The position numbers and the translations under genes are program-made. From assembly GCF_016860605.1 (NCBI RefSeq), contig NZ_BNJR01000010.1, forward strand, positions 1-64,000: 64,000 nucleotides of DNA. The letters are read 5' to 3'. Below are positions 54,942 through 63,265 of this stretch, piece by piece. Numbering within the stretch: position 1 is the first letter of the stretch; each line of letters starts with the position of its first letter. The stretch is from Lentilactobacillus fungorum (GTDB taxonomy: Bacteria; Bacillota; Bacilli; Lactobacillales; Lactobacillaceae). The notes under the pieces were generated by a model that saw only the letters and a list, made by a program, of their open reading frames with translations, ran no database searches and was not told the origin of the DNA.

Positions 54942-56141
54942 TTAGCCTCGTTGATATGCTTTAAGCTCGCCATGCAGGGCTTGCCATAAACCAATCGTGG
55001 TCACTAACACCAATAATACTGCAATTGTTGCAATGATAAATAGCACGGGAAATGAGGTCATTTCAATGACGAGACCACCAAAAAGGGGGCCGAGTGCCCG
55101 ACCAGCGGATGCCCAAGACTGAATGAGGCCTTGATAGCGCCCTTTAGCTTCAATTGGGGTGAGGGTGTTGACTAGTGCTGGGATTGTCGGAAATGCGGTG
55201 GCTTCACCAATTGTTAACGTCACCATTGCGAGGACGAAGATGGGATAGGTCCTCGCAAAAATTAAGATAAAAAAGGAAGCCGCTAACATGGTAAAGCCAA
55301 AAAAGACCTGCAAGATTAAGTTCTCGTGATAGCGGGCCAGCCAATTAATAATGATTTGGCTGACGACAATCAAGCCGGCATTGATGGTCCAAAGAAAACT
55401 GTAGTTTCGAAGCGGAATTCCCAGACTGGTCATATAAACGGAGAGGTTGGAAACCCACTGTTGATACATAATCCAGATAATAAAAAGCGACATGAAAAAA
55501 GTTGTGAGAATAATTGCATTGGCTCGTGGCAGCTGGCTGGAACGCCAAGCTGTTTTTTCGGTATCCGAAACCCGCTTGCGATTCTTGTTGGCGGCTGGTT
55601 TGTATTTGATGATCACCGTTGCCAAGAAGATGACAAATAACGTGCTGGCCACGACAAATAAAAGGGTGACACTAATGCTGTAAATGAAACCAACTAGCGA
55701 AGTGCCAATCACAATGCCCAAGTTTTGGACAAAATAGAGCATATTAAACACGTAGCGGCTGTCTTTTTCCTTGATGCTGGTGCCAATTGAGTTCACCACA
55801 GCTAAGTTCCAGCCACTGGCGATCCCGTTGAAAAACAAAATAATTCCAAATGCTGGCCAGCCATGGAAAAAGACAAGTATCAGCAAGGTAATCGTTGAAG
55901 CGGTGACCCCGCCGACTAGTAGATGGTATGGGTTTTGGCGATCGTATAAATAACCGCCTAAATAGCTGCCAAGGACACTGGCGAGGGAATTAAATAACAA
56001 GACGACGCCAATCCAGGTAAGCGATACACCTAGTCGATTATGTAAGTAGACGCTGGTAAGCGGCCAGACAAAGCTCATCCCGATGCTGCTGAATAGCGCA
56101 CCGGTAACCAGCCATTTTAAGCTCATTTCATTTTTGTCCAT
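54942..56141 (-). CDS. MFS transporter (paralogue of the one at 11406)
   Basis: 399 residues, 12 helices, with WPLTSVYLHNRLG in helix 1, GGYLYDRQNPYH as loop-2 motif and GRALGPLFGGL in helix 11. The same blocks occur in the MFS at 11406-12584. GGGGGTCTCCTC before the ATG supplies a purine-rich but weak ribosome binding site on the minus strand (GAGGAG). Substrate unknown; drug or metabolite efflux is likely. Confidence 0.87.
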   Translation of the reverse strand: MDKNEMSLKWLVTGALFSSIGMSFVWPLTSVYLHNRLGVSLTWIGVVLLFNSLASVLGSYLGGYLYDRQNPYHLLVGGVTASTITLLILVFFHGWPAFGIILFFNGIASGWNLAVVNSIGTSIKEKDSRYVFNMLYFVQNLGIVIGTSLVGFIYSISVTLLFVVASTLFVIFLATVIIKYKPAANKNRKRVSDTEKTAWRSSQLPRANAIILTTFFMSLFIIWIMYQQWVSNLSVYMTSLGIPLRNYSFLWTINAGLIVVSQIIINWLARYHENLILQVFFGFTMLAASFFILIFARTYPIFVLAMVTLTIGEATAFPTIPALVNTLTPIEAKGRYQGLIQSWASAGRALGPLFGGLVIEMTSFPVLFIIATIAVLLVLVTTIGLWQALHGELKAYQRG

Positions 56142-56328
56142 GAGGAGACCCCCTTCGTAATCGAAACACTGCTTTCCAGTATATCAAAAAATGGGTGATA
56201 AATGGGGGTGGATCAGTTTAGTGAGCGGTTTCAATTTGTGAGCGCTATTTGATGGACTTACTAAATAAAATCACATATGATGGGGGTGTTGAATGAAGTC
56301 AATCATTTGTTAATGGGAGGAATTAATA

Positions 56329-56754
56329 ATGGCTGTTGACGGATCACTTTATCATACAGAAGTTGTAAATGAACATGGGCTGACCGGCGAAAGTTATGTC
56401 AGGGGCAATGAAGGCCTGGCACTTGGAGTTAGCAGCTCACTAATGGACAGCCCGGGAACTAATCCAGAGCAATTTATTGGGTTTGCGTTAAGTACGTGTT
56501 TCAACGCGACAATTGGGATTGTTGAAAGGCAGCATCAGTTAAAGCCGGATAGTATTATTCATACGGCGGTCGATATCGTGAAGGATACGAAGGGTTATAA
56601 ATTTATCGTCCGTTGCCAAATTTTGTTCCATGATTTAGACAACGATCAAGCTCAACAAATGGTCAACGAAGCATTGGATCAGTGCCCGGTCGCAAAATTA
56701 TTAAAGGCAAATGAAAATGTAACGTTTGAAGTGGTGGATCAGTTTAAGTTTTAG
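56329..56754 (+). CDS. ohr: Organic hydroperoxide resistance protein (Ohr/OsmC)
   Basis: Thiol peroxidase that reduces organic hydroperoxides using Cys57 (LSTCFNAT) and resolving Cys119 (DQCPVAKL); Glu47 in GTNPEQF is the conserved active-site acid. 141 residues, normal. GGGAGGAA before the ATG. Downstream lies repeat locus E. Confidence 0.92.
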   Translation: MAVDGSLYHTEVVNEHGLTGESYVRGNEGLALGVSSSLMDSPGTNPEQFIGFALSTCFNATIGIVERQHQLKPDSIIHTAVDIVKDTKGYKFIVRCQILFHDLDNDQAQQMVNEALDQCPVAKLLKANENVTFEVVDQFKF

Positions 56755-56757
56755 AGA

Positions 56758-56966
56758 GTGCGAAACCAAGCGTTTAGAAGTCGGAGCATAAGTTACGCCC
56801 GCCAAAAATCCATGGGTTTAGGATTTTTGGCGGGCGTGACTTATGTGCAGACTTCTGCTTGGTTTCGCACGTTTCGGCAAAGTGGCCCAAAAGCGAAAAT
56901 CCATGGGTTTAGGATTTTTGGCGGGCGTGACTTATGTGCAGACTTCTGCTTGGTTTCGCACGTTTC
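56758..56966. repeat. Nested-hairpin repeat locus E with a 71-bp direct duplication
   Basis: E1 (56758-56870) has a variant outer stem: GTGCGAAACCAAGC pairs with GCTTGGTTTCGCAC, then AGAAGTC/GACTTCT (as in A3) and a long inner stem CGCCCGCCAAAAATCC/GGATTTTTGGCGGGCG around the loop CATGGGTTTA. Bases 56805-56875 are repeated exactly at 56896-56966 (right halves only), and AAATCCATG restarts at about 56986. The locus lies behind ohr and in front of the GPH symporter, in the opposite relative orientation to loci A-D. Confidence 0.85.
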
Positions 56967-57004
56967 AGCCAAGTAGCCAAGAGCGCAAATCCATGAAAAT
57001 ACAG

Positions 57005-57039
57005 TTGTTCACAATAACAGAATTGTGTACAATCTAGTT
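57005..57039 (+). promoter_or_regulatory. Promoter of the GPH symporter with two TTGT-N2-ACAA boxes
   Basis: TTGTTC (57005-57010), 17-base spacer, TACAAT (57028-57033). TTGTTCACAA (57005-57014) and ATTGTGTACAAT (57022-57033) are inverted repeats covering both promoter elements, and the second is part of a 19-base block shared with 45877-45895. Confidence 0.5.
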
Positions 57040-57058
57040 ACGAAAGAGGGTCGGTTCA

Positions 57059-58384
57059 TTGAAGGCTACTACATGGGCCACTCGCTGGCCAGAACGCATT
57101 AGTTATGGGCTCAGCGACGCCGCTGATAATTTAATATTTCAGATGATGACAACTTATTTGCTTTTTTTCTATACGGATGTTTATGGTCTAGCACCAAGTG
57201 ACGCCGCCATCCTATTTATGGTTGCGCGGGTGGCGGATGTTGCTGAAAGCTTTATTATTGGCGTGATGATTGATCACACCCATTCTCGGTTTGGTAAAAG
57301 CCGGCCGTTTTTTCTTTGGTACTCATTGCCATACGTTATTTTTGCTGTGTTAACGTTTGTAACGCCCAGCTTTTCTTACTCGGGAAAGCTTGCTTGGGCG
57401 TATGTGACATACCTTGGATTAGGCTTTCTTTATACAGCGGTTAATTTGCCGATTACGTCGATTTTGCCGACGATGTCTCAGAATTCGCGGGAATTAACCC
57501 TGTTGGGCGTTATCCGCCAGTTTTTCGGCAGTTCGATTCAAATTGTTGTGGCAGTATTCACGTTACCACTAGTTGCATTGTTTGGTCATGGTAATCAGCA
57601 GCAGGGGTTCTTAGGGACCATTTTACTATTTGGCGTTATTTCGCTGCTGTTAATTATTAATACCTTTGTTCATGTTCGGGAACGGTTTGCTAATCCTGAA
57701 ATTGCCCATCAACCAGTTAAAGCGGTATTGTCAATGTTACGGCATAATCAGCCTTGGATTGTGATTTCAATTGTCATCTTCTTGTACTGGTTGGCGATCG
57801 CTATTAAAAATCAGACCACTATCTATTATTTTAAATATACGGTGGGCAACATTAACTTAGTTCCTTTGGCTAATGGTTTTACCTTAGCGTCACTGCTGGG
57901 AGTATTATTGATTCTTCGACTAACGGATATCAGAAGCAAAAAGACGACGATGTTGCAAGGCATCTTAGTTGCGTTGGTTGGACAACTCGTGATTGCAATC
58001 GGTGTTTATACCAAAACCATGCCGATTCTGTTTGGCGGGGTCTTTGTCAATTCAATTGGTAATGGGATTATGATTGGATTGGTTTCCATTATGATTGCTG
58101 ATACGATTCGGTATGGTGTCAGCCTGGGCATCCAAGCGGAAGGGATTTTGGCTTCAACTGATGACTTTGGCGTTAACTTAGGATTAGGACTTGGTGGTTT
58201 AATTACGGCTGGGCTATTTCATTTGTCTGGCTATGTGGCTAATCACCCGCAAAATGCCGAGACGTTATCAATGATTAATTTAAATTATGTTTGGCTGCCA
58301 CTGGTGATTTACGGGTTCATGTATCTAATCCTCAAATTGTATGATGAGGACCGAATTCTTAAAGCTATTCAAGGTCGCAATTAA
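57059..58384 (+). CDS. GPH-family sugar:cation symporter
   Basis: Glycoside-pentoside-hexuronide:cation symporter of 441 residues with 12 helices. MelB/XylP-type blocks: YGLSDAADNLIFQMMTTYLLFFYTD in helix 1, VGVMIDHTHSRFGKSRPFFLW (Asp and Arg-Gly-like loop) and ISILPTMSQN...NSRELTLLG. TTG start with GAAAGAGGG. The substrate cannot be named; xyloside or galactoside symporters are the nearest. No glycosidase or PTS IIA domain is attached. Confidence 0.87.
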   Translation: MKATTWATRWPERISYGLSDAADNLIFQMMTTYLLFFYTDVYGLAPSDAAILFMVARVADVAESFIIGVMIDHTHSRFGKSRPFFLWYSLPYVIFAVLTFVTPSFSYSGKLAWAYVTYLGLGFLYTAVNLPITSILPTMSQNSRELTLLGVIRQFFGSSIQIVVAVFTLPLVALFGHGNQQQGFLGTILLFGVISLLLIINTFVHVRERFANPEIAHQPVKAVLSMLRHNQPWIVISIVIFLYWLAIAIKNQTTIYYFKYTVGNINLVPLANGFTLASLLGVLLILRLTDIRSKKTTMLQGILVALVGQLVIAIGVYTKTMPILFGGVFVNSIGNGIMIGLVSIMIADTIRYGVSLGIQAEGILASTDDFGVNLGLGLGGLITAGLFHLSGYVANHPQNAETLSMINLNYVWLPLVIYGFMYLILKLYDEDRILKAIQGRN

Positions 58385-58395
58385 TTAGGGTTGCA

Positions 58396-58443
58396 AAAAA
58401 GGATTAATTTGAGAAATGTATCAATCTCAAATTAATCCTTTAT
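58396..58443. terminator. Bidirectional terminator after the GPH symporter
   Basis: A perfect 17-bp stem (58398-58414 with 58425-58441, AAAGGATTAATTTGAGA as left arm) with A and T runs on the two sides. It also ends the NlpC/P60 gene on the minus strand. Confidence 0.85.
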
Positions 58444-58458
58444 ATTTAGTAAATTTAA

Positions 58459-58953
58459 TTAGTCATCATAACTTAAGGTGGTTGGGCGAGAGAAGCCGAC
58501 TACGTGCCACCATGGTGAATAAACGTTTTCGGTGATCACACCGCGATTTTGCGAATCGATCATCCGGCCATTGCCGATGTACATGCCAACGTGGGAAATA
58601 CTGTGTTTACTCCCACCAAAGTATACTAAATCACCTTTTTGAACGTTGCTCTTTGAGACCTTTTTAGTTCCGTTATATTGCGCCTGAGCGGTTCTAGGAA
58701 TTGACTTTTGGATTGATTTTTTGTAAACATACTTTGTAAAGCCTGAGCAGTCAAAATTGGTAGGACCAACCGCACCATACACGTAACGAGAACCTAAGTG
58801 CTTTTTAGCTTCATTATAGACTTTAGAATAAGCAGGATCAGAGCTGTCAGCGCTAGCGCTGGTTGCTGCGGAATAAGCAGCAACGGCAAAGGCGAAGAGA
58901 GCGACGAAGAGCAAAACTGGTTTGAAGGCTGATTTAATAACTTTGTGAGTCAC
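58459..58953 (-). CDS. Secreted NlpC/P60 cell wall endopeptidase
   Basis: 164 residues: signal peptide (hydrophobic 8-30, cleavage near ASADS 33-37) and an NlpC/P60 cysteine peptidase domain with Cys69 (FDCSGF) and His121 (SHVGMYIG). The third polar residue is in MIDSQNRG (Asp133), where many family members have His. No LysM or other wall-binding domain. It probably cleaves D-Glu-diamino acid bonds in peptidoglycan stems. GTG start after AAAAGGGG. Lies 24 bases behind the GH25 lysozyme gene on the same strand. Confidence 0.9.
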   Translation of the reverse strand: MTHKVIKSAFKPVLLFVALFAFAVAAYSAATSASADSSDPAYSKVYNEAKKHLGSRYVYGAVGPTNFDCSGFTKYVYKKSIQKSIPRTAQAQYNGTKKVSKSNVQKGDLVYFGGSKHSISHVGMYIGNGRMIDSQNRGVITENVYSPWWHVVGFSRPTTLSYDD

Positions 58954-58977
58954 GATTATAATATTCCCCTTTTAATG

Positions 58978-59883
58978 TTAGTTAGAAACGAATTCTTTAT
59001 TTGCAGTAATGTAATGACCGTTGGTTAATTGGAACCGGTAAGCACCGTGATCCGATCGACGAACTTGCTTAACGGTCAACTTCTTTCCGGCAGCGATTTT
59101 AGATAATCGCGACTTAAAATTAACGTCTTGATACTGGTAGATGTTTTTAGAAGTCGTGATGGTCCTGCTTGCTGGAACGGAAGTAAAGTAGGTTGGCTTG
59201 GCAACATCGGCAGATGATTGTTTGAGCCAGGAGTTAACAGTTTTACTATCGATCACTTTACTCAAATCAACATTGCCGCTAATGCCACTCAAGCGACCCT
59301 TTGACGTATACTGCCATAGATCAGTGGCAACGTTTGGCTTTTGTGAGTAATTTGCAATCCACGAACCATCAAATTTTGAATAGTTAATCTTATGAACGTT
59401 AACGTAATTTTGATATGAGTAGTAAACCAGTGGTTTGTTGGTTAATTTTCTCATGGTGCTAAGCCAAGCGTTAACGTAAGATTGCTCAGACCCTTTGCCC
59501 TTACGATGTTCATTATCCAAAACGTAGAACCTTGCTTTGGAGCTGGAACGTTTATAGAAGTCTTTGGCTTCTTTTTTAGCGTCGGCCACACTTGAAAATT
59601 CAGCGTAACCATATTGGCCAAAAGGCACTTTGTATTTATATGCGCCGTTAGCATTAATATCTTTGTGACTGTCGATTCTAAAGTCAGCATCGCCGGTATC
59701 ACCATGTTGAACGCGGATAATTGCGAATTTTAATTGTTTAGATGCCTTATACCAATTAATGTTGCCTTGGTATTGGGAGACATCAGCGATTTTTGTTTTA
59801 CTGGCAGAGACGGTCGTGCTGATCGTCAGTGCAGCCATCGCACCCATGAATAGGCCGGCTATTTTCTTAAAGCTTAAATTCAT
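58978..59883 (-). CDS. Secreted GH25 lysozyme with C-terminal SH3-like domain
   Basis: Muramidase, 301 residues. Signal peptide (7-27), GH25 domain with Asp34 (ADVSQYQG) and the Asp123-x-Glu125 pair (FYVLDNEH), then a C-terminal domain (about 225-300) that looks like a bacterial SH3 wall-binding module (KNIYQYQDVNFKSRLSKIAAGKKL). It cuts the N-acetylmuramic acid linkage of peptidoglycan. TCAGGAGGAC precedes the ATG. Co-transcription with the NlpC/P60 gene is likely, giving a glycosidase plus endopeptidase pair. Repeat locus D lies upstream. Confidence 0.92.
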   Translation of the reverse strand: MNLSFKKIAGLFMGAMAALTISTTVSASKTKIADVSQYQGNINWYKASKQLKFAIIRVQHGDTGDADFRIDSHKDINANGAYKYKVPFGQYGYAEFSSVADAKKEAKDFYKRSSSKARFYVLDNEHRKGKGSEQSYVNAWLSTMRKLTNKPLVYYSYQNYVNVHKINYSKFDGSWIANYSQKPNVATDLWQYTSKGRLSGISGNVDLSKVIDSKTVNSWLKQSSADVAKPTYFTSVPASRTITTSKNIYQYQDVNFKSRLSKIAAGKKLTVKQVRRSDHGAYRFQLTNGHYITANKEFVSN

Positions 59884-59905
59884 TTAATAGTCCTCCTGAG
59901 ATAAA

Positions 59906-60051
59906 GTGAGCGGCGCAAAGCACTTGGGAAATGCCAAATCGACTAGGTGTTTCACGTTCGTTGGCGTGTAAGTCTCTTCAGGTAGAAACTCCCGGGCTTG
60001 GGATTTACCTGAGGTGCTTACACGCGGCTTTCTGCTTTGCGGAGCTTTCCT
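59906..60051. repeat. Nested-hairpin repeat locus D, single unit upstream of the lysozyme
   Basis: GTGAGCGGCGCAAAGC...GCTTTGCGGAGC forms the outer stem; CTTCAGGTA pairs with TACCTGAGG, and GCGTGTAAG with CTTACACGC. Between the outer and inner left arms there are about 30 extra bases not seen in other units, so the second outer arm pair is lost. The orientation relative to the lysozyme gene is the same as at loci A-C. Confidence 0.85.
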
Positions 60052-60442
60052 TTAAAGCTACAAGAAACATTATAGGAAAAAAATGCTACCAAACAATCTC
60101 AATCATGTTTCATAAAGGTTAAAAAAGATTGCGTCAAGACATGAAGCAGCCCTAATGACCGTTGTTATGGGAATGAGTGGTAATCAAAAATCGTAAATAA
60201 ATTGAAGTTTTACTAACATTTAACGTTTTTCTAAGCAAAAAAAAGAAAAAATGTCAAAAATAACGCTTATTGTTACAGGTTAAGGCGGTTAAGTGTAACA
60301 TTTCGTTAAAAAATATAATTGTTAGTTAAAATCACCATTAACCCGTGAACAACTGCTTAAGGACTGTATACTTGACTGTGAATAAAGAGGGATGAATTCA
60401 GCGGTTAGCTGTCCCAAATACATAAAAGAAAGTTGAATTCAA
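60052..60442. other. Long leader region of the second yfhO gene
   Basis: About 390 bases without a credible gene, A/T-rich. It contains the divergent upstream region of the GH25 gene and the promoter of the second YfhO gene. I see no riboswitch or terminator. A run of near-perfect copies of GAATTC (60394-60399 and 60435-60440) flanks a possible ribosome binding site GAAAG. Confidence 0.4.
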
Positions 60443-63028
60443 ATGTTACGAGGGAATTTGTTGCACCATAAGTACTTATATTTAATTTACACAATCGTTG
60501 TTCCCGTGATTCTCGTGAGTGGATTGTTTTTGATACTCCAGATCACGCCGTTTGGCGGTCATAATTTATTGATTAGCGATTTGTCGACCCAATATCTCCA
60601 ATTTTTTGCCGAACTGCGGCGACAATTATTGCATCTGTCATTTTCTAGCTATTCATTTTTAATTTCGATTGGTGATAGTCTGGTGCCAATCTATTCGTAC
60701 TATTTACTTAGCCCATTTAATTTGCTGATTGTGTTTTTTTCTCCTGCTCAGTTGCCAATTGCAATTGATTTGATTATTTGGCTTAAGATTGTTTTAGCAA
60801 GTGCGTCAATGAGCGTCTTCTTAGGAAATAAATATCGATCATATGATTTCATGGGGATCTGTGGCGGGCTAGCATATGGATTGTGCGGATTTGTTGCGAT
60901 GTATTTCTATGATCTGATGTGGTTGGATGCATTGATTTGGCTGCCAGTGATGGTCTATGGACTAGAAAAGTTGTTTAACGATAGTCATGGTTGGCTATAC
61001 GTTTTTGGGCTGGTCGCTATTATTTTGACCAACTATTATATGGGTTACATTATTTGTATCTTTGCCGTTATTTACTTTACCTATTTAATGAAGCAAAGCC
61101 AGCCGAAAAATTTGCCATTTTTTGAACATATTAAGTTCCATTGGCGTAAAGTCAGCCAATTTTTATGGTATTCGCTTATCTCCGGGCTGTTGTCAGCGAT
61201 TGTCCTAGTCCCGACATTTTTTGCGATGTTGTCAACAGGTAAGAAAGACATCTCGCTTTCAAACTTTTTATTTAAAGGCACGTTTGGCCCCAGCTTTGCG
61301 GTGAATCTCGGGCTGGGTGGCAACGATTTTTCCGGCCGACTGGTGCATAATCCCAGCCTTTTCACCGGTTCACTGTTTATCATCATTGGCGTTGCCTATT
61401 TCTTTTCTAAAAAAATAACGCCCCGTAGTAAACAGTCATCGGGGATCTTATTGGGCAGTATTCTTTTGGGTATGTGGCTATTGCCGCTGAACACCTTTTG
61501 GCACATGATGCAGCCACCAGCAGGCTTTCCGTTTAGAATGGTCTTCTTGTTTAGTTTTAGTTTGATCATGGTGGCTTATGAAGGTTATTTACAAGGAATT
61601 TTTCAAGAAAGAAAGGTCATAGTCCTATCAGCAGCGGGGATTGGTGCGGTCATTGGGGGCGGATACATCGTCGCCAACTTCTTCCAACGGCCAATGGATC
61701 CATTCAAATTTGAAATTCCTCAGTTGATGGTTAGAAACTTTGTGTATGTTTTGGTGGTTGGATTTCTCATCGCCACAATCTTGGCAATTTTATTGGTGGC
61801 GGCTGGCCGACCAAGTGGAAAGTATTTTTTGACGGCCATTTTAGCGTTTGAATTAATGGTTAACTTTTTTATTGCAACGTCCGGCGCACCTTTTGGCAAC
61901 CAGAGAGCCTTTGAAAAAACATACGCTCAATCACGACGCTTAATTAATCGCGTTGAAAAGCGCGATCATCACCGGCAATTTTACCGGCTATTAGTTGTTG
62001 ATCAACCGTTTAGGAAGTTATTTCGAGTACCATACAGTGGGTATAACGACTCACTGATTTTTGAAAATCATGGATTAAGTTCCTACAGTTCGACGTTGAA
62101 TTCTCATACCCACCATGTATTGGCGAATCTCGGATTTTCTAGCCGAAATATTCGGCGAATCGACATGTTTGGCAGCACGCCGGTAACCCAGCACTTATTA
62201 GGATTGAAATATAACTATTATATTGGTAATCACACAAATCAATTGCAAGTTCAAAAAAACGTTGCTGGATTAGGATTTATGACCAGTCAACGAATCCAGG
62301 GGTTGCAATTTGTTGAGAATCAACCATTTGATAACCAGAATCGGCTAATTCAAGCAGAGGCTGGCAATTCGCGTCAATATTTCAAGCGACCAGCAGTTAT
62401 GAGTTCTAGTGAACAGACTTTCCGCGATTTCTACCAATATAAGGTACAGTTTAAAGCAAAAATTGGGGGCCCTCACTATTTGTACTTGCCGAATGTCCGG
62501 CTTCATGGGGTTACCTTCTACATTAATGGCAAAAGGCTGTCGGGGCTGTATAGCGGCTTGGGGACTGAAATGATTCCATTAGGGCGCATGCAATCAAATC
62601 AAGTCGGGACACTGACCATCAATGCTAAAAAAGAACTACCGGATCCGGCCTTGCATATCAGCGGGTTGGATCAAGGCCAATTTGACCGAGTTGTTAAAAA
62701 GCTCAATCGCCACCAATTGCGAGTAGAGAATCTGCGGCAATTAAATTGGCATGGTGGTCATTTCAAGGGAACGGTTCACGTTGGGGCAAAACAGCGGACG
62801 TTGTTGCTGAGTATTCCGTATGATAAGGGTTGGCAGCTTAAGGTAGACGGCCAAAGCCAACCGGTAAAAAAAGTGGCTTCTGGTTTTGTTGGCGCGACAT
62901 TATCGACGGGAAAGCATCAGGTCGCATTTAATTATCGAATTCGCGGACTGACAGCCGGAATTAGTCTATCAGTATTAGGTGCCTTGATGGTAGTTGGCAC
63001 GATAATTTTTAAAAAGAGTCGGTTATAA
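60443..63028 (+). CDS. YfhO family membrane protein, 861 residues
   Basis: Second GT-C-type membrane protein of the YfhO family. About 12 helices in the first 440 residues, with the loop ISDLSTQYLQFFAELRRQLLHL (about 42-63) in place of the acidic extracytoplasmic loop of the 1042-residue paralogue, then an extracellular beta-rich region (about 480-830) and a terminal helix. Relatives transfer sugars onto wall teichoic or lipoteichoic acids. The ribosome binding site is weak (GAAAG). The two YfhO proteins share layout but differ in length and sequence. Confidence 0.88.
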   Translation: MLRGNLLHHKYLYLIYTIVVPVILVSGLFLILQITPFGGHNLLISDLSTQYLQFFAELRRQLLHLSFSSYSFLISIGDSLVPIYSYYLLSPFNLLIVFFSPAQLPIAIDLIIWLKIVLASASMSVFLGNKYRSYDFMGICGGLAYGLCGFVAMYFYDLMWLDALIWLPVMVYGLEKLFNDSHGWLYVFGLVAIILTNYYMGYIICIFAVIYFTYLMKQSQPKNLPFFEHIKFHWRKVSQFLWYSLISGLLSAIVLVPTFFAMLSTGKKDISLSNFLFKGTFGPSFAVNLGLGGNDFSGRLVHNPSLFTGSLFIIIGVAYFFSKKITPRSKQSSGILLGSILLGMWLLPLNTFWHMMQPPAGFPFRMVFLFSFSLIMVAYEGYLQGIFQERKVIVLSAAGIGAVIGGGYIVANFFQRPMDPFKFEIPQLMVRNFVYVLVVGFLIATILAILLVAAGRPSGKYFLTAILAFELMVNFFIATSGAPFGNQRAFEKTYAQSRRLINRVEKRDHHRQFYRLLVVDQPFRKLFRVPYSGYNDSLIFENHGLSSYSSTLNSHTHHVLANLGFSSRNIRRIDMFGSTPVTQHLLGLKYNYYIGNHTNQLQVQKNVAGLGFMTSQRIQGLQFVENQPFDNQNRLIQAEAGNSRQYFKRPAVMSSSEQTFRDFYQYKVQFKAKIGGPHYLYLPNVRLHGVTFYINGKRLSGLYSGLGTEMIPLGRMQSNQVGTLTINAKKELPDPALHISGLDQGQFDRVVKKLNRHQLRVENLRQLNWHGGHFKGTVHVGAKQRTLLLSIPYDKGWQLKVDGQSQPVKKVASGFVGATLSTGKHQVAFNYRIRGLTAGISLSVLGALMVVGTIIFKKSRL

Positions 63029-63179
63029 ATGTAAAACTTTTTCAACAATTGTGAAAATTTCAAAGGATTCTGTTAAGTGATTATTTCGGCTAATCATTGG
63101 TACAAAGGCAAATTAAAGAAAATATAATCAGTTTTACTTCTTGTGCATCAAAAAAACCGAAAAACATTGTACAAAGCAC

Positions 63180-63208
63180 TTGCGAAAATTCTTTTCAAAT
63201 CATATAAT
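63180..63208 (+). promoter_or_regulatory. Promoter of the NAD-type 6-phosphogluconate dehydrogenase gene
   Basis: TTGCGA (63180-63185), 17-base spacer, TATAAT (63203-63208); GAAAGAGG before the start. TTGTGAAAATTTCAAA at about 63050-63065 resembles the left half of a Rex box (weak). Confidence 0.6.
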
Positions 63209-63265
63209 GTGGGTGTAAGAAATAGCAGTCAACTAGTATATTAGATGAAAGAGGTAGAATGTCTT

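Noticed and set aside
16487-60051. Dispersed repeats as a MITE of an insertion sequence
   Set aside because: No target-site duplication was visible, the arrays are tandem, and position relative to start codons is consistent; no transposase in the window. It remains possible for an ancient element.
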